From NCBI GenBank assembly GCA_900312665.1, contig ONZQ02000009.1, positions 666,420 to 730,419 on the forward strand: a DNA stretch of 64,000 nucleotides, in the 5' to 3' direction. The stretch is from Cephalotrichum gorgonifer (taxonomy: Eukaryota > Ascomycota > Sordariomycetes > Microascales > Microascaceae). Both the position numbers and the translations under genes were made by a program. This document shows positions 1 to 12,800 of this stretch, in pieces. Within the stretch, counting starts at the first letter, position 1. The number at the start of each line of letters is the position of its first letter. The notes beneath the pieces are model-generated. The model was not told the origin of the DNA, did no database searches, and saw only the letters and a program-made list of their open reading frames with translations.

Positions 1-3000
1 AAACAATGGTAAGAAGATTGCCCTGCATTTCACCAGAGCCATGCTCATCCCTCATCCATGTAGCCCAGTCTGCTCGATACCTCCCTGCCTCAAGTATCGA
101 ATGACTATGGGCCCACAGCGACGTGTTCGGAGCACACCCACGGACAGGAATGCCTACCCCACGCCCATAGCTCCAGCCAGCGACTCGTCACATATTTCCA
201 TTCATTCTATCCACTCCTCCTGCCAACACATCCCAAAGCGGCCCGCCAATCAATCCCCAACAAGTTTCTACCAGACACTCGCAATCCTGTTCAAAACACA
301 AGTGGGGAATCTCCGGCAGTTGGGCGGCGAGAGTGGGGCTTGCCGGCTCCGCTCTTACTCGTGTCTCCCCTCCCGGGTCCGCGAACCAATCCGGACACGC
401 CGGCAGGGCGACTGCAGGGGCCCGCCGATGCCCCATCTCGAGCAAAAAATCCTGGAGCAAAACTCTACTGGCTCGACCAACCAGAAAATAGACAAGATGA
501 AGAGCAAATTTTCCAACCTCTCTTGTTCGACCACGTCACGGGCGGCTTGTTCCTGGCTGGGTGGGTTTGTCATATCGCTTGTTTCATTTGCCAATTCTCA
601 TCTGTCGCGCCTGGGGCCAAGGCAGCATTCCCACATTTGAGGAATCCTTTGCTTTTGCGGACCGGTGAGTGGCTAGCCAGATAATGGCCTTTCATGGTCC
701 AGTTTCTTAAATTGACACGAGGTACAACGGGTAGACCGAGATGAGAGGGGTGTCAGGAATCATGGAGATAGAAGATTGGCCCTTCTTTGCCCCCCCTGCC
801 CCTGTCCATGACCCAGGGAACTGCTTGTATGCCAATCCGTCCCTCCAGCATTCGATTGGCTCGGGGCTGGTTAACCAACTGCTTGGGGAACCCCTCGCGT
901 ACGATTTCAAGTATGACGACTGTGGAGAACCGCACAAGGGATGCATGATTTCGCTCGGCATCGGGCATCGGGCACCCGGCATGAGAGCATGCTTGCACGA
1001 AGAAAAGTATTAACCTGTATGAGAAAAAGCACCTGGCGCAAACAAACACCCCTCCCATCTCCACAATTCCAAGACTTCCAGAAGCGTCCACAGGACCAGC
1101 GAGTGTAGGTGATACACCGGTCATATCAACAGATGCCTTTCATTCCATGGGAGCTCGGCACCGCTTCCACGCAAGCAAAAGCAAAACCTCCCCCTCCATG
1201 TGAAACAACTTCCCACCCAACCGGGAGCTGTCCCACAATTTTCTTCTCCACGTAAGAATACATGCGAGGATATGTAGTAACAAATTTTGTAAAAAAAAAA
1301 AAACTTCCGCTGTCCGGGTGTTTTGAGTTGCGGCCGTGGCAGTCCTGATTTGGTCACAACCCGGGCCAACCTTGCCAAGACACCCAGAGTGGCTTCGGCC
1401 CTGGCACAAGACAATATTACCTGCCTTTTCTTTTTTTGGGGGGGATGGTGCACTCCATACCGACTCCTTCACCGGGTAAGCAAGTGTCTTATTTTTTTCT
1501 TCTTCTTACTTCGCTTCGCTTCCGAGCAGCTTAGCTCTTGCGGAATGGGAGCGTTCTGATAGCAGCTAGAGGCGAACCGCAGACTAACTATGTACTTTTC
1601 AACGGCAGATCTCTCTAGCTACGAGTATCAGTAAGGTCAAAACAATGCCAGCTATACTCTTATATGGAAACCCCCCGCCCCTTTTTCCCGCCATTTGGCT
1701 TGCTTGAACAGCTGTGGGCATGCAAGTTACGAGTCCTTGTATTAAGGAGGTCTCAGTCCAGAGCAATCTAGCGAACCGGATAACTTGGGCCGGTAGGGAT
1801 ACATAGTATTTTGTGGATTTTACGCACGAGGAGCACCTTCTAGAAAAAGCCTCATGTCGTTATTAGGTACTCGAACCCGGACAGCAAGGGGTGGCACCAT
1901 TATTCCGTAAGCACCACGCATGTCTCGGCCCTCTTGGGAGCTCGCTCCTCGGCTGCCCCTCGCTGAAGCCATGAGCGATGCTGCGATTGGGGTGGGTCTT
2001 GGGTGAAGGAAACGGGCGTGGCATTAGGATGTGGTGTTGCGATAATATATCTGAGATATGTGGTCCGTGATGGTATGCTGTTTCTCTCAAGGCGGGCATC
2101 GGCGTGTGGATGGGGGTGGCATGGGATGTTCCGATCCAATGTGATGGCATTGCTTCCTCATGAAACATACAGGAAAGGGGTGGGCTATGGTCGGCTCGGT
2201 GGCGGTGATCGTTAAACGGTTCGCGGACTGGAGACTCGCACGACATGGGACACGGGTAGAGGCGATAGACCGAATCGCCGAAGGGCAGCCTTGTCTGAAT
2301 ACCATCCCACGCGACAAGTGATTATAGGCAGCTACAGGTAGCTCCCTCCACGCCGTCTGCCTCGTTGTCTCGCCCCTGACTCACCCCCACGTAACTTCCG
2401 TAGCGAATTGGCAAATAAAATGGCACTCGTCTCATGCCAGGGGTGGGGGGCAAGGGGAAGCCAACGCACGCATGTCTTACCTCGCCTCTCTCGAGTCCCT
2501 CCCCGGGTTCGGGTTCCGAGCGGCAATATCCCGTCAGTCGGACCCCGTTAGCAGGTCGGCACCCGTCGTAGGTGGCGGAGGCCCGTCACCATAATCAGGG
2601 GCAATGCCGGACCGGACCTTGACGCTAGTGTTGAATAGAGCGACGCCAAGGTAAAGATCATGTCCCACGAGGAAGGTCTCCCTTCACCTCCTTGAGGACA
2701 TCAACGGTTCTCACGTCTTCTTTTAGATCCTCCAATCCTATCTCCGTATGCCGTAACTCACTAGACAAGCGAACGGTTCATTTGGGTGGACGAGAGGGTG
2801 AGACCACATTCCCGACTTGGAAGATCCGCCAGCCATTCGCCAGGTCCTAAGATCGAGTCGCGTGTGGCCTCTCCCCCTTCTTACCATCAGCGGTCTACCC
2901 TCTGTCTCCCGTTACACTGGTCCCGCCAGGTGTATCAGCGCGGGACGACACCTGCGCAACCAATAGCGAGACGAGCCCCGTCTCTCGGAAGAGCGAGGAC

Positions 3001-3916
3001 TGTCTCCCCGCCCGGAACGCACAAGAAGGGTGAGAGGCTTTTGTCCGCATTAGGAGGACCGGCCACGTCAAAAACTCTCCTGTCGGGATAAGCGCTAAAA
3101 CCTGCTCGTAAGAGTAGGTGCGTGGGAAAAAGGTGAAAAGTGGTTGAAACAAAGTGCCATTGGCCCCCATGCTGTGTTCAGCCCAAGGCAAGTAAGCCCT
3201 ATGAGAACAGCCGAGGCATTATTAGTGCAGCCGAAATATCCCAAGACACCAACCTGTCTCGTTTACTCGTCCTAATGGAGCGGGGAGGTTTCGCGCTGTG
3301 GCTTGCTGAAATGAAGACTTCGTGGCTTGCGCGGGCTCACTCGTAAGAGCTACGCCCCTTTTCCCCCGCTCGACGGCGGAGAGAGAGTGAGAGGGGGAAA
3401 ATTTTTCAGGTCTGAGTGAGAAAAAAGTTCAGGTAAAGCAAGCCGACCGAGACCGAGATGTGATAGAATTTCTTTTGCCTTTAGGCGGGACACCGACGAT
3501 CATCTCGCCGTTGTTTGCTCTGTTCGGGGGTGTCTCCCCCTCTCCCTCTCCTGTGATGAAAGGGGCGGACAATCTCGGTGGTATTTTTCGAGCGTTCGAG
3601 AAAAAAAAAAAAGGGTGCCTTTTCCCTTGGATTTCAGGTTCAAAGATCACCCCCGGCCCCCTGTTTGGCCGGTGAGCGACGGAGTAGGTATGAGGTGTGA
3701 GATGATAATCGGGACCGGGATCTTGGCATCGAAAGCGGAAAGCGGGAGCGAAACGGGAGTGGCTCTTTTTTGGGTTCAATCGGCACACAGATCTCGGGAG
3801 GGAGCCGAATGGCGGGTTGAGTCTTTGTACCTGAGATGTCACGCCAGTGCGGATCTAACCGGTGAAGAGTCGGCCTGGGTACCCGCAAGGACACCCCGGC
3901 CAATAACCGAAAAGAG

Positions 3917-3969
3917 GGAAGCATGTTAGGCAATCTACAAGGTGCTTGCAGATTGCCTAACATGCTTCC
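3917..3969. repeat. near-perfect hairpin (20-bp arms, short loop)
   Basis: Bases 3917-3936 (GGAAGCATGTTAGGCAATCT) are the exact reverse complement of 3950-3969. Inside them, after one mismatched pair, CAAG (3938-3941) pairs with CTTG (3945-3948), leaving a 3-base loop (GTG). The whole would fold as a 24-pair stem with one mismatch. No gene lies nearby and I saw no second copy in the window. It could be a foldback element or a hairpin RNA precursor; the sequence does not decide. Confidence 0.8.
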
Positions 3970-5544
3970 AAGTAATATTTGCACAACATAATATGGCGAA
4001 TGGAAGGGAGACAACACCTTATTCGTAACCACAAATTCCTTCGTGCTGTTACTCCCTGGTATCTGCAGGAATATGAGACACCTTCTACCGCTCACTTAGC
4101 TGGTCTGTCCTTACCCGTGTCGGTCGGACTCTGCTCCGACTGAGGATGATTACTATCAGGAAGAGTCGCTTGATACGTGTGCATATGACTCGGCCCGCCA
4201 TGTTCCAATTGGCTCGCGCCACGCTCAGCGTCCGACCATCCGCGCGCGACCTCGCCCGGCTATCGCTTGCCGGTGCAGGTGCCTGGGTGGCTGAGGCTGG
4301 AGGGCGGGCAGGAGGGCGGATTCATGCGGGTTTGCATGAGCAGCGGACGGGAAGCGAGGAGAGGGCGGGTTGCGGGCGCGGGCGCGCATGCGGGAAAGGT
4401 GCGGGAAGGGACGGGAGAGCTTGGTTGTCTGACAAGGCGGAAACTGGGCATGTTACTGAAACAAATGCTTCCTCGAGACTAATAATAAAACCAGATCAAG
4501 ACCAGGGAAAAGGGGGGGATAGGAAAGGGATCCTCGTTTTGATAGGGGCGTTCTCATCGTCCGCAAAACGACGGATACCCAGTAAACGGACTTGTGCTCG
4601 TACTCCTCCCCCCGGGTAGCCGGTCACCCCGACGTCCAAGGATGAAGCGGGCGGGCTGATCTGTATGGGTCGGCGATGTATCCACGGTCTGAAAATGGCC
4701 GCTTGGATCCCCCCAAATCCGCGTACTGGTTATATCAAGGACGTATAGCACCCACGTTATTACCTTAAACATGGCCGCGTTGGCGATCACAGGCAAGGCA
4801 CGACACACGGGCGGTTCGCTGCGAAGTAGGAAGTGAGAGGGGGGCTGGCAAGGAGGCGCAGAAAGCCACGATATGGTACGTTGTGACCAACAACATGGAC
4901 CGACCTGGTGCTTCACTCTAAGTTTATTCCTTTTTCTCCTCCACCCCAGCTCGGGCTTGGCCACCCGGCACCTGACATCTGTGATATCCAAGGAGCGAGC
5001 GCCTTTCCTTACACCTCCGGCCCCGCCCCTCATCATTATCTCGTCATGCTGTTATCGCACGGGACTGGTGGCATAGGTTCCTCCCGCCGTCGCCGTCCCG
5101 CCGTCCTCGTTCCCCGAGGATGGACATCCGGGGAGGGAGAGCCTTCCGACTTCCCGTATGGGACCACACCTTCTTCCTTGGCTCCACTCGTGACACTGCG
5201 GATTGAGGTAGAATGCCTGGACTTCCGTCGTGCGTACCTTGCCTCAACCTAGGCGGGTGTGTGACCTGGAGCGGATGCTTGCGGGGTGTGATGTGTCGAA
5301 GAAGTCCAAAGAGCCCAGAGGGGAAATATACATTAATACATCTCTATGCCGTGATTGGAGACACAGAGCTGGGAAGCGGGGGAATGCATCCCTGTCTCCT
5401 CCCGCTTCGAGGACCTGGATGGGGCTGGCCCATCAGGGTTGGGACCGAAGGTACCTCCACTTCATGTTTCTACTGGGCGTATTCGCAGTGACATGTGCAA
5501 TCCTTGACCTGGCCGGGAGACGAGTAAGTACGGCAGGGGGGGGG

Positions 5545-5569
5545 NNNNNNNNNNNNNNNNNNNNNNNNN
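5545..5569. other. assembly gap (25 N) within a poly-G tract
   Basis: Twenty-five N bases are flanked by a run of nine or more G on the left and four G on the right. This fits failure to read through a G homopolymer. True length is unknown. Confidence 0.95.
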
Positions 5570-8500
5570 GGGGACGTTTGGGTGGGGGCCAAGACGTCTG
5601 CGTGAGACTCGAAGAAATTAGAAGGGCCAGCCCGCATCCCCGTGAAACGAGACCGAACCACGCAGCATCGGCCTAAACGGCATACAAAGCATAGAGTGGG
5701 ACATGGTATCTCGCGCCTGTGCCTGTGCCTGTGGACGTGGATGTGTAAGCGGAGCTCGGGCGACAGCATCCAAGGAGAACGGAAGCAAGCTGCAGCTCAG
5801 CATCGCCTTCGACCGACGTGTGCAGGTGCCTACAAGGGTTACCAAGGCCTCCTCGTACATGGGCCCCCACAAGGCGGGTTGCTATCGACACACTGGGGAC
5901 AGGAGAGAGAGGGGGGGAGAGAGAAAGAGAGAGAAAACAAGTAATAAGATCATGGTCTGTGATTTTCTATTTTTGACTGGCAAAAGTCTCGGGATCCGGG
6001 AGGACATACAAGCAGGCGAGACAATGAATCAGTTCAAGGGGCGGATGCAACGGAGCCAGAAGAACGACGCGAGTTGCCCTGTCTCCGCCCTTTGCTCCTG
6101 ACGTCGAAGCATTACGTCGTGCGGAGCACTCAAAGAGAGTTTTGCTAGCAACGGCGTACGGAGTATAATACGGTGCTCATAGGATTTGTCACCGCCCGAG
6201 AGATCCGGACATCGCCCTGCCGTGGCCGCCCTGCCCAACCAGCTGCTGTCCGGGAGCCACGGAGGCCCGAAAGTGGACATGCAGGTCCCAGGCGCACTCG
6301 CAATACGCCAAAAACCATCCTACTAATATCCTCTACCCTACTTCACGCCTCGCACACCTCTCGGCTCTCCATTCTGACTAATTTACACTGAGGGTCTCGG
6401 TTTTTTTTTCTTATTTCTTCTTCTTCTTCTTCTTTATTTTTTTTTTAGTTCCCTTTTAATAGTTCCTGGTGCGGGGACGAGTTGCTCCCTTGGCTGTGTC
6501 AGCTCATTCCTCCATCCCATCGTGCCATGTCCAGCTATTCCCATTGGCAGGAAACGAGGTGGGGACGTTTCGGGGCGGAGCTCTGAGTTTCCAGCGGGGG
6601 GGGGGCCGGTGACGTGGAGGGATACGCCCTTCCCACAGGGCTCTCTGTGGCCCGAGTTACAGGGCATAGCGTCGTAGTTAGTGGGGCGTATTGTGTGGTC
6701 GGAGCGGGCTGTTTCCACTGTCGGAGTTGGTGGCGCTATCGTTTTCACAACTATGAGTAAGTGACTAGTGGAAACCAAACAAAGCTTCGGAGTACGGAGC
6801 GATTCCACACAGCGAGCGGCTGGCCCATGTGTTGTTCCCAGAGCTTGTTACACCCTCGTCACCGGGAATGGAGGCCAGGCCAATAAATTAACTATAGAAC
6901 TTGTTTTCTTCCCTTTTCTCTGTATTGCCATTAATTAGGGATGTCCTTAATTACATCACTGTAATTAACTGTTATTCCTTAGATAATAATCTCACCTGTT
7001 CCAAGTAAACCACCGCCACTCTGGAATGTCGTTTCCACGCCTCTATCATGCAATATTGGGGGTCCAGCTCAGAAGGTCAGAAGAAGAATTCTTTTCGAGC
7101 CCCGTGACGGTGGCGGGGGGGGGAAGCCGCCGTCACCTGGCTTTGCTATACCACCACGCTATTGTTTCTGCCCACTCAGCCCCCCTCCCCCGAACCCGAT
7201 AGAGTCATTCTCCCCCCCAAGATCGATAATTTGTTTTCTGCTCCGTCACCGGTGGTGCTTTGGCGGAGTCATCCGCGCACGCCATGTGGGCGGGGGCGCT
7301 GATAGGGCGGGGCGCTGTGGGGAATGGGGGACCTTTTCATGGGGATCACGAGAGGACTTGCGATCGAACCATTTTTAGTGGGTTTCTTTACCCTTCTTTT
7401 TGTCAAAGAGAAACTGGAGCAGAGAAGGGGGATAGTAGTCTACTTTTGTATGTAATGACAAAAAGAACGGCGCCATGGTGCCATGCGATCGCCGCCTCTC
7501 AAAGTGGGGGGAGGGTTCGCGGTGGAGGAGGCCCGCCCGTTGCGAAACCTTACTTCTTCTTACAAGCGATGATGAAAGTTGCCCCTAATAAAGCGCCCAC
7601 TTAAAAAGGGATTAAAAATTAGTCAACTCGCGAGAGCGCGAAGCCGCGAGCCTCCGGAGTCGGACACCCACGACCGGGAGGGTAGCGGACTTCTGATCTT
7701 GTATCTGGTTCTATTAGTTGTCGCTCGGTTTTGTGAAAATTGTTTAGCACGAGGTGAAACCGGACCCTGGTTGGGTCCTCGTACTCGTCGTACCTGTACG
7801 CCCTGGGATATATCCCTCTAATGCAGAGCTGCAAGGGGTGGTGGTGGGAGGGGGGTATTCCAAGTAGGTGTGCCCTTGTTACAGGTTTTACGGACAACTC
7901 CGGGCCCATACTTTGTCCCGCAATATATGCGAGTACGTTCGAGCGAGTAATGTTTAGTAAAATTCTGCTTCGGGCCAGGCAAGTTATCACCCAGAATAAG
8001 AGAGATGAGTTTTGAAGAGTTTCAAACCGGCACATTGCTGTCCGTTGTGATTTCAACTAGCTACCAATTTGAATGGGGAAAGCTCGAGTCAGGGGAAGCT
8101 CCCTCGAATTCTCGGCTCGTAATGTTCCCATCTCCCCAATGTAAGACCAGTCATTGTCTTTCTATCTGGCCCTGATCCTGTACAGTATTGTTTGACATGT
8201 TGTTTTCTTCTTTTCTCCAGTACAACCAAACTCGCCTGCTTGTCCCGCCCCCTCAACAAGAATAGAAAAAAAGCTTGACGATACATTGGTAGGAGGCGAG
8301 TAGTAAGAAAGTATGCATTGCATTGTTGTTCCCAACCCAGAAACGCCGTTCCGTTAAAATCAAAACCTTGCCCAACCAGTCTGAGTGGCAAACCCGCCTT
8401 TGCCCGTGAGCGTCCCGTATCATGATATCCCGTTGTCCTGAAAGAATTCCCGTATGCTGATGCTGAAAGGCAGTCCGGAGAGTCGACCCAACCGGGCATC

Positions 8501-8964
8501 TTCCCGTTGTTGTTAGACTGCCTTGGCAGGTAATAGCAGAGCCAAACGTTAGAACGCCCGAAACAGTCTCGTTCTATGAGACCGAGACAAGGGGTAGGCG
8601 CCCGCCCGAATGAAGCAAATCAAAACTTTTTATCATGCTGTGCTCCAGTGTAATGCCGTTTTTTTTGATACAATAATAGTGTTGCTAACAAAAGAAAAAA
8701 AAAGTCGTATGTGTGTCGAGTCGTTTGAGAACCACCCTCTCATACGCTTTGTGGAGAGCGTGAGGAGGGTGGATGGAGATGTGTAGTGGATGAAGTTGAG
8801 AGTTGAAGTCGGTGTCAAGAGTTTCGTCGAGGATTGAGAGAGAGGGGAGAGGGTTCGTTAGTTAGAGTTGTGTGGAGATGGCGTTATTCGTGATTCGGAG
8901 CGATTAAAAAGCTGGTAAGGTGGAAGGTGGGAGTGGTCGAAGTAGAGGTGGAAGGGACCAGTCC

Positions 8965-9438
8965 TTAATGTGATCGTCGTCGCTGGGACCTGACCTGCTC
9001 AAAGGAAACGGCGTACGCCTGGAGCTCCTTCCGCGACTTCTCCGATAGTTGGTACGCCTCCGAACTGTTCGACGAGAAACTCTGCATCGAACAGAGGCTG
9101 CTGTGCGAGCTCGAAGGCGTCAAGGACTTCCGCGGCTGTGTCGAGGCTGCTGACATGGAGCTCGCCCGGTTCGAGAGGTAGGACTGCGGGAGGGGTGTGC
9201 GTCCGTATGGTTGAGCAGTGCTGAAGTCGTAGGCGGGCGAGAGGTAGAACTTGGTAGGCTGGTGCGCGGACAGAGGGGAGGACGGCGGGGAGAAGGAGGG
9301 CGAGCTGCCGCTCGAGCTAGGTGTCGAGCATGTCTTCTCGTAATCGGCTAGCCTGCACGATTCCGAGCAGTAGGTGGCACCATCGGTCTGCTTGTCGCAG
9401 GAGAGGCAGAACTGGTGTGTCCAGAGATCGAAAGCCAT
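8965..9438 (-). CDS. Ecl1-family life-span regulator (small zinc-binding protein)
   Basis: The single-exon frame encodes 157 residues. The start chosen is the ATG at 9438 (context CGCAATGGC), although the frame stays open upstream to 9840; that upstream part is pyrimidine-rich and reads as leader. The N-terminus carries the family signature, with Cys11, Cys14, Cys24 and Cys28 in a CxxC...CxxxC arrangement after MAFDLWTHQF, followed by a Ser/Pro-rich, probably disordered tail ending in basic residues (SQRRRSH). In fission yeast, Ecl1-type proteins are small metal-responsive factors that extend chronological lifespan and are induced by nutrient limitation; that role is carried over by family membership. 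It is the only gene I can support in the left 29 kb. Identity rests on the cysteine motif and the size. Confidence 0.85.
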   Translation of the reverse strand: MAFDLWTHQFCLSCDKQTDGATYCSESCRLADYEKTCSTPSSSGSSPSFSPPSSPLSAHQPTKFYLSPAYDFSTAQPYGRTPLPQSYLSNRASSMSAASTQPRKSLTPSSSHSSLCSMQSFSSNSSEAYQLSEKSRKELQAYAVSFEQVRSQRRRSH

Positions 9439-9870
9439 TGCGGGTGTGGGAGGGGAGTCTAGAGAGAGCCCTGTGGGTAGTTGAGAAGACTGGCTGTGTG
9501 GACGGGGTCGTCGGAAGACGAGTAAATGCGGTTGAGGCGTTCGATCAACGGTTGATTCCAGTACAGGAAAGGTCTGCTGCTGTCGAGCGAAGAGAGTTGG
9601 TTTGAGAGTGAGCGTTGGACTACCAGGTGTACAGGTGTCGTGAGTTGAAGCAGAAGCAGGAGATCTGTTTCGTAGTTTTGCGGGCCAATTCCAAATGATC
9701 AAGTATTGGAACCGGAAAGATTGAAGAAGAGAAGAAGAGGTGAAGAAGAAGGACGGTTTGGTATTGTGTGTTGGCTGTGAATGAGAGGAATGGGGCAGGA
9801 GGGAAGGAAGCTTTTTTGAGGTGGAAATGTTCTGGGTCATATATCTCGATGCTCACAGCCCGACCCACTG
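9439..9870 (-). promoter_or_regulatory. probable 5' leader of the Ecl1-family gene
   Basis: Read on the minus strand, this stretch is strongly C/T-rich and ends in CTCTAGACTCCCCTCC shortly before the start codon. Long pyrimidine-rich leaders are common in filamentous fungi. The in-frame extension upstream of the chosen ATG therefore looks like untranslated leader. The transcription start is not determined. Confidence 0.45.
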
Positions 9871-12800
9871 GGGTATGACTGGGTCGGGGAACAAGTCACT
9901 CGGTGCCTGCAGAGGTCACCCGCGCGGCGAGTTTCTGTGTGTAGATACTTTGCGGGGTACAAAATGCCACTGCCTGGCTAAGAGGCGCGAGCGAAGGCGA
10001 AAAGTGGACTGGGATTGTCGCCAGAAGTCGCCATGGGTGGTCTGAGAAGAGGATCCACCCAACCAGGCAGGTAGCCCAAAGGGGATGGGGGGTGGGCTTT
10101 GAAGGGAGGGGGGGTGATTTCCGGGAGGGGGTGGGGTGGAAATTGAGAGCATCCTGTCACAGCGCCCATGGGGCCAGGGGCTGTCATACAAGCAAGGTTG
10201 GAGGGGGGGGGGTGGGGAAACAGCTGATGGCGAATGATTCGCTCATATGGCAACAGGTTTGGAGGAGCAGCCAGAGGTACATCGCGGGAAGTACCCGTAA
10301 TAATTGCACTCAGAAAATTTTCTGCGTCGTCAACGGGGGTGTGACTCTGCACCTCGACAAAAACAGATGAGTCAAGGTGGTCTGGTCTGGGAGGGGGGTG
10401 TTTCTTCTGGGCCAGGGAACGGAACAGGTGACTGCGTCAATTGGACTGGATGACGCTGAACGCCGGGGTGCGGCGTGCGAGACTCGTCGTTCTGGGAGCA
10501 CGAGGCCCAACACCCCTCCGAGAACAACTGAGTTGAGGGCATTTCTTTACTCATACTAAATTTATCCCGATCCTCACTGGGATTGCTTCCAAGCACTATT
10601 TCCCGATCTACTACATATCGCGCAACCCAGCAGGGTACTCACGAGCATGAGCTCGCGTGATAGATTTTTTTTTTCCCTTTTCCCCTCTAGAATGAAACGC
10701 GGAAAGCATGTTTCTTGTTGATTTCAAAGGATTATTAGAAACCATGATTGCGTGCCTTCAACAGAGCGAAGTGGGCTCGGTTACGTGAGCTTAGTGAATA
10801 ATTCCACCTTTGGATTATGCAATTGATCGAGAATAATACGCATCGTCGCCTTGACAAGTAAGGGTCGAGGGATAGGTAGGCAGGCCCACCTCAGCGAAAC
10901 AGGCCACAAGGATGAAATTTTCCTCCCGGATGCCGTGACCTGTTCGGATTCTCACCTCAGACCCCCAAGGCACCATCGGCTGCTTAGGTGGGGGGAAAAT
11001 GGGGAAGAGGGGGGGGCGTGGGCGTGTGCCATGGGCGAACCTGTGACTCGATTGCGTCCTGAGGCAGCGATGCGTTGTGAGAATTGGAAGTCTTGCGTCA
11101 CCAGGGAGCATTCTTGTCTCCTCGTGCAGAGGACGCCAGCTCGCATTGGGGGGCAGGCTTTGGGCACTGTGGGTTGAGAGTCGAGAGTCGATGGTTGGTC
11201 GCCCCACTCCCCACTGTTCGTCGCAGTAGTCTGACGGTTTAGGACCTGGAGCCTGCCCTGTCAAATGACAGAGCCTGGGGGCATGGCCGCTAATCCAAGT
11301 ACGGGCCTTCACATTGAGGGGTATGCTCGGAGATTGGCAAGATTCCTCTGGCGCCTTGCTGCTTTGGGTGAGTCCCGTGTCAGTTATCATAGGATAGGGA
11401 AACACAGCACGTCGATGATAGTCTCCCACCCCAAGGACAGAGACGGGGTAGAAGTGCGATATGATATGAAGACACGATGAGGCCGGGATCGTCGCGTCGT
11501 ACTTCATCATATTCTCTTGCCGCCAACTGTGGGCGAAAAGAGGTACTCGTACACACGTATTCTGTACCCACTCGTCCTATTCCGGGCAGGCCCATGATCT
11601 AAACCTCCTGGTGAAACGGTGTTCCCTTTGAGTACGACCACAACCCAGCAGAGCGCGAGAGAGTGGTGTTAGAGAGATCTATCATATACTATCTGGCTTC
11701 GTCCAATGCTGCTGCCATCCGTTCCACCCCACACTCAACGCATATCTATCTTCTCGGCGCCCAGTCCTTTTATTGGGGTTTATTGGATGCCTATCCTCCA
11801 AGTGCACCTTGTGTGTGGATGCGACCCTCCATCACCCTTTTCGATCGGCGAATGTCATCAGTCCCGGGGGGGGGGGGATGTGTATCAGTTGGCAAAGACG
11901 ATAATCTCACCTTCGGTGCCCTTAGCTCCCTCGTGACCACATTCGCAACGCGGCGAGACAGTCTGCTACTATCCGCAGGGAGGGAGAAACTTCTTCTTGG
12001 ACCGTGACCCTTCCACTTATCGCGCCAAGCCCAAGCACTTAGACCTATTCAAGTAATTGTCGACCCATGGAAGGGAAGGGGCCACGGGACGTATGTGCTG
12101 ATAATACCAGTAGTCTACGGAGTACATCATCCCCAATCGTCCCACCCTGCAGCCGCCGCCCGTCGTGCGCCCGAAACTCGTCGGGAGTTCGGGATCCTTG
12201 TATGGTATGAAAGCGATGCCCTTCTTGTCCTGCACCAATATCTGGGGAAGTTGGGGGTGCGCTGGGATTACGATCATATCGAATTGGGGTAGTACGAGTA
12301 GTGCTATGCGGACGGGGATGTCAACTGAGGACCATGCAGGATCAGGCCCCTCCTTGTTTCTTGTATACCATATTCTTGTTCCAAGCAAGTCTACGCGGCC
12401 ATGTATGACGAGACGAGAATCCGTTGCATTCTGAGGAGGCGAGAATGGTTTGGCAGTATCGAACGAAAACATGGGGTGTTACTCCCGCCCCCCCCCTTTC
12501 TCTCTCTGTACTCGTCGTTTTAGGTGACGGCTCTTACTACTGATGAGCTGGGCGGGATAGAGTGCGCGATGACGAGATCTGGTCCTGGCTGGGCGATGTT
12601 TTAGTCACTTTCACTTACCTGGGGAATTCGAACTCTTCGGCTTCACGACGCCGATCTCTCTCCAGCAGAAAACTGGCTTTTTGGCGGAGGGGGATATTCC
12701 TCCTCTCCCCCCCTCCTCTTTTTCCTTCCCTACCCTCCCAATCTGAAGTTCAGAAGCTCCCCATATCTCTGAAATAACCTATGTCTTTTGCCATGTCCAT

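Larger units (their letters stand above)
1..8964. other. gene-poor stretch, no supported gene
   Basis: No reading frame here has a recognisable domain, a good start context or a plausible chain of exons. Open frames are under about 200 codons, overlap on both strands and read as arginine-, proline- and serine-rich noise. The stretch holds G and C homopolymer runs (for example 6597-6606), an assembly gap (5545-5569), a purine-rich tract (about 5900-5940) and one striking hairpin (3917-3969). Base composition looks balanced rather than strongly AT-rich, so it does not resemble sequence degraded by repeat-induced point mutation. Non-coding RNA genes or small intron-rich genes cannot be excluded by eye. 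Confidence 0.6.

Noticed and set aside
12017..12472. 151-codon minus frame with a protein-like hydrophobic pattern
   Set aside because: No recognisable motif, no partner exons with good splice sites. Could be a gene relic, but nothing supports it.
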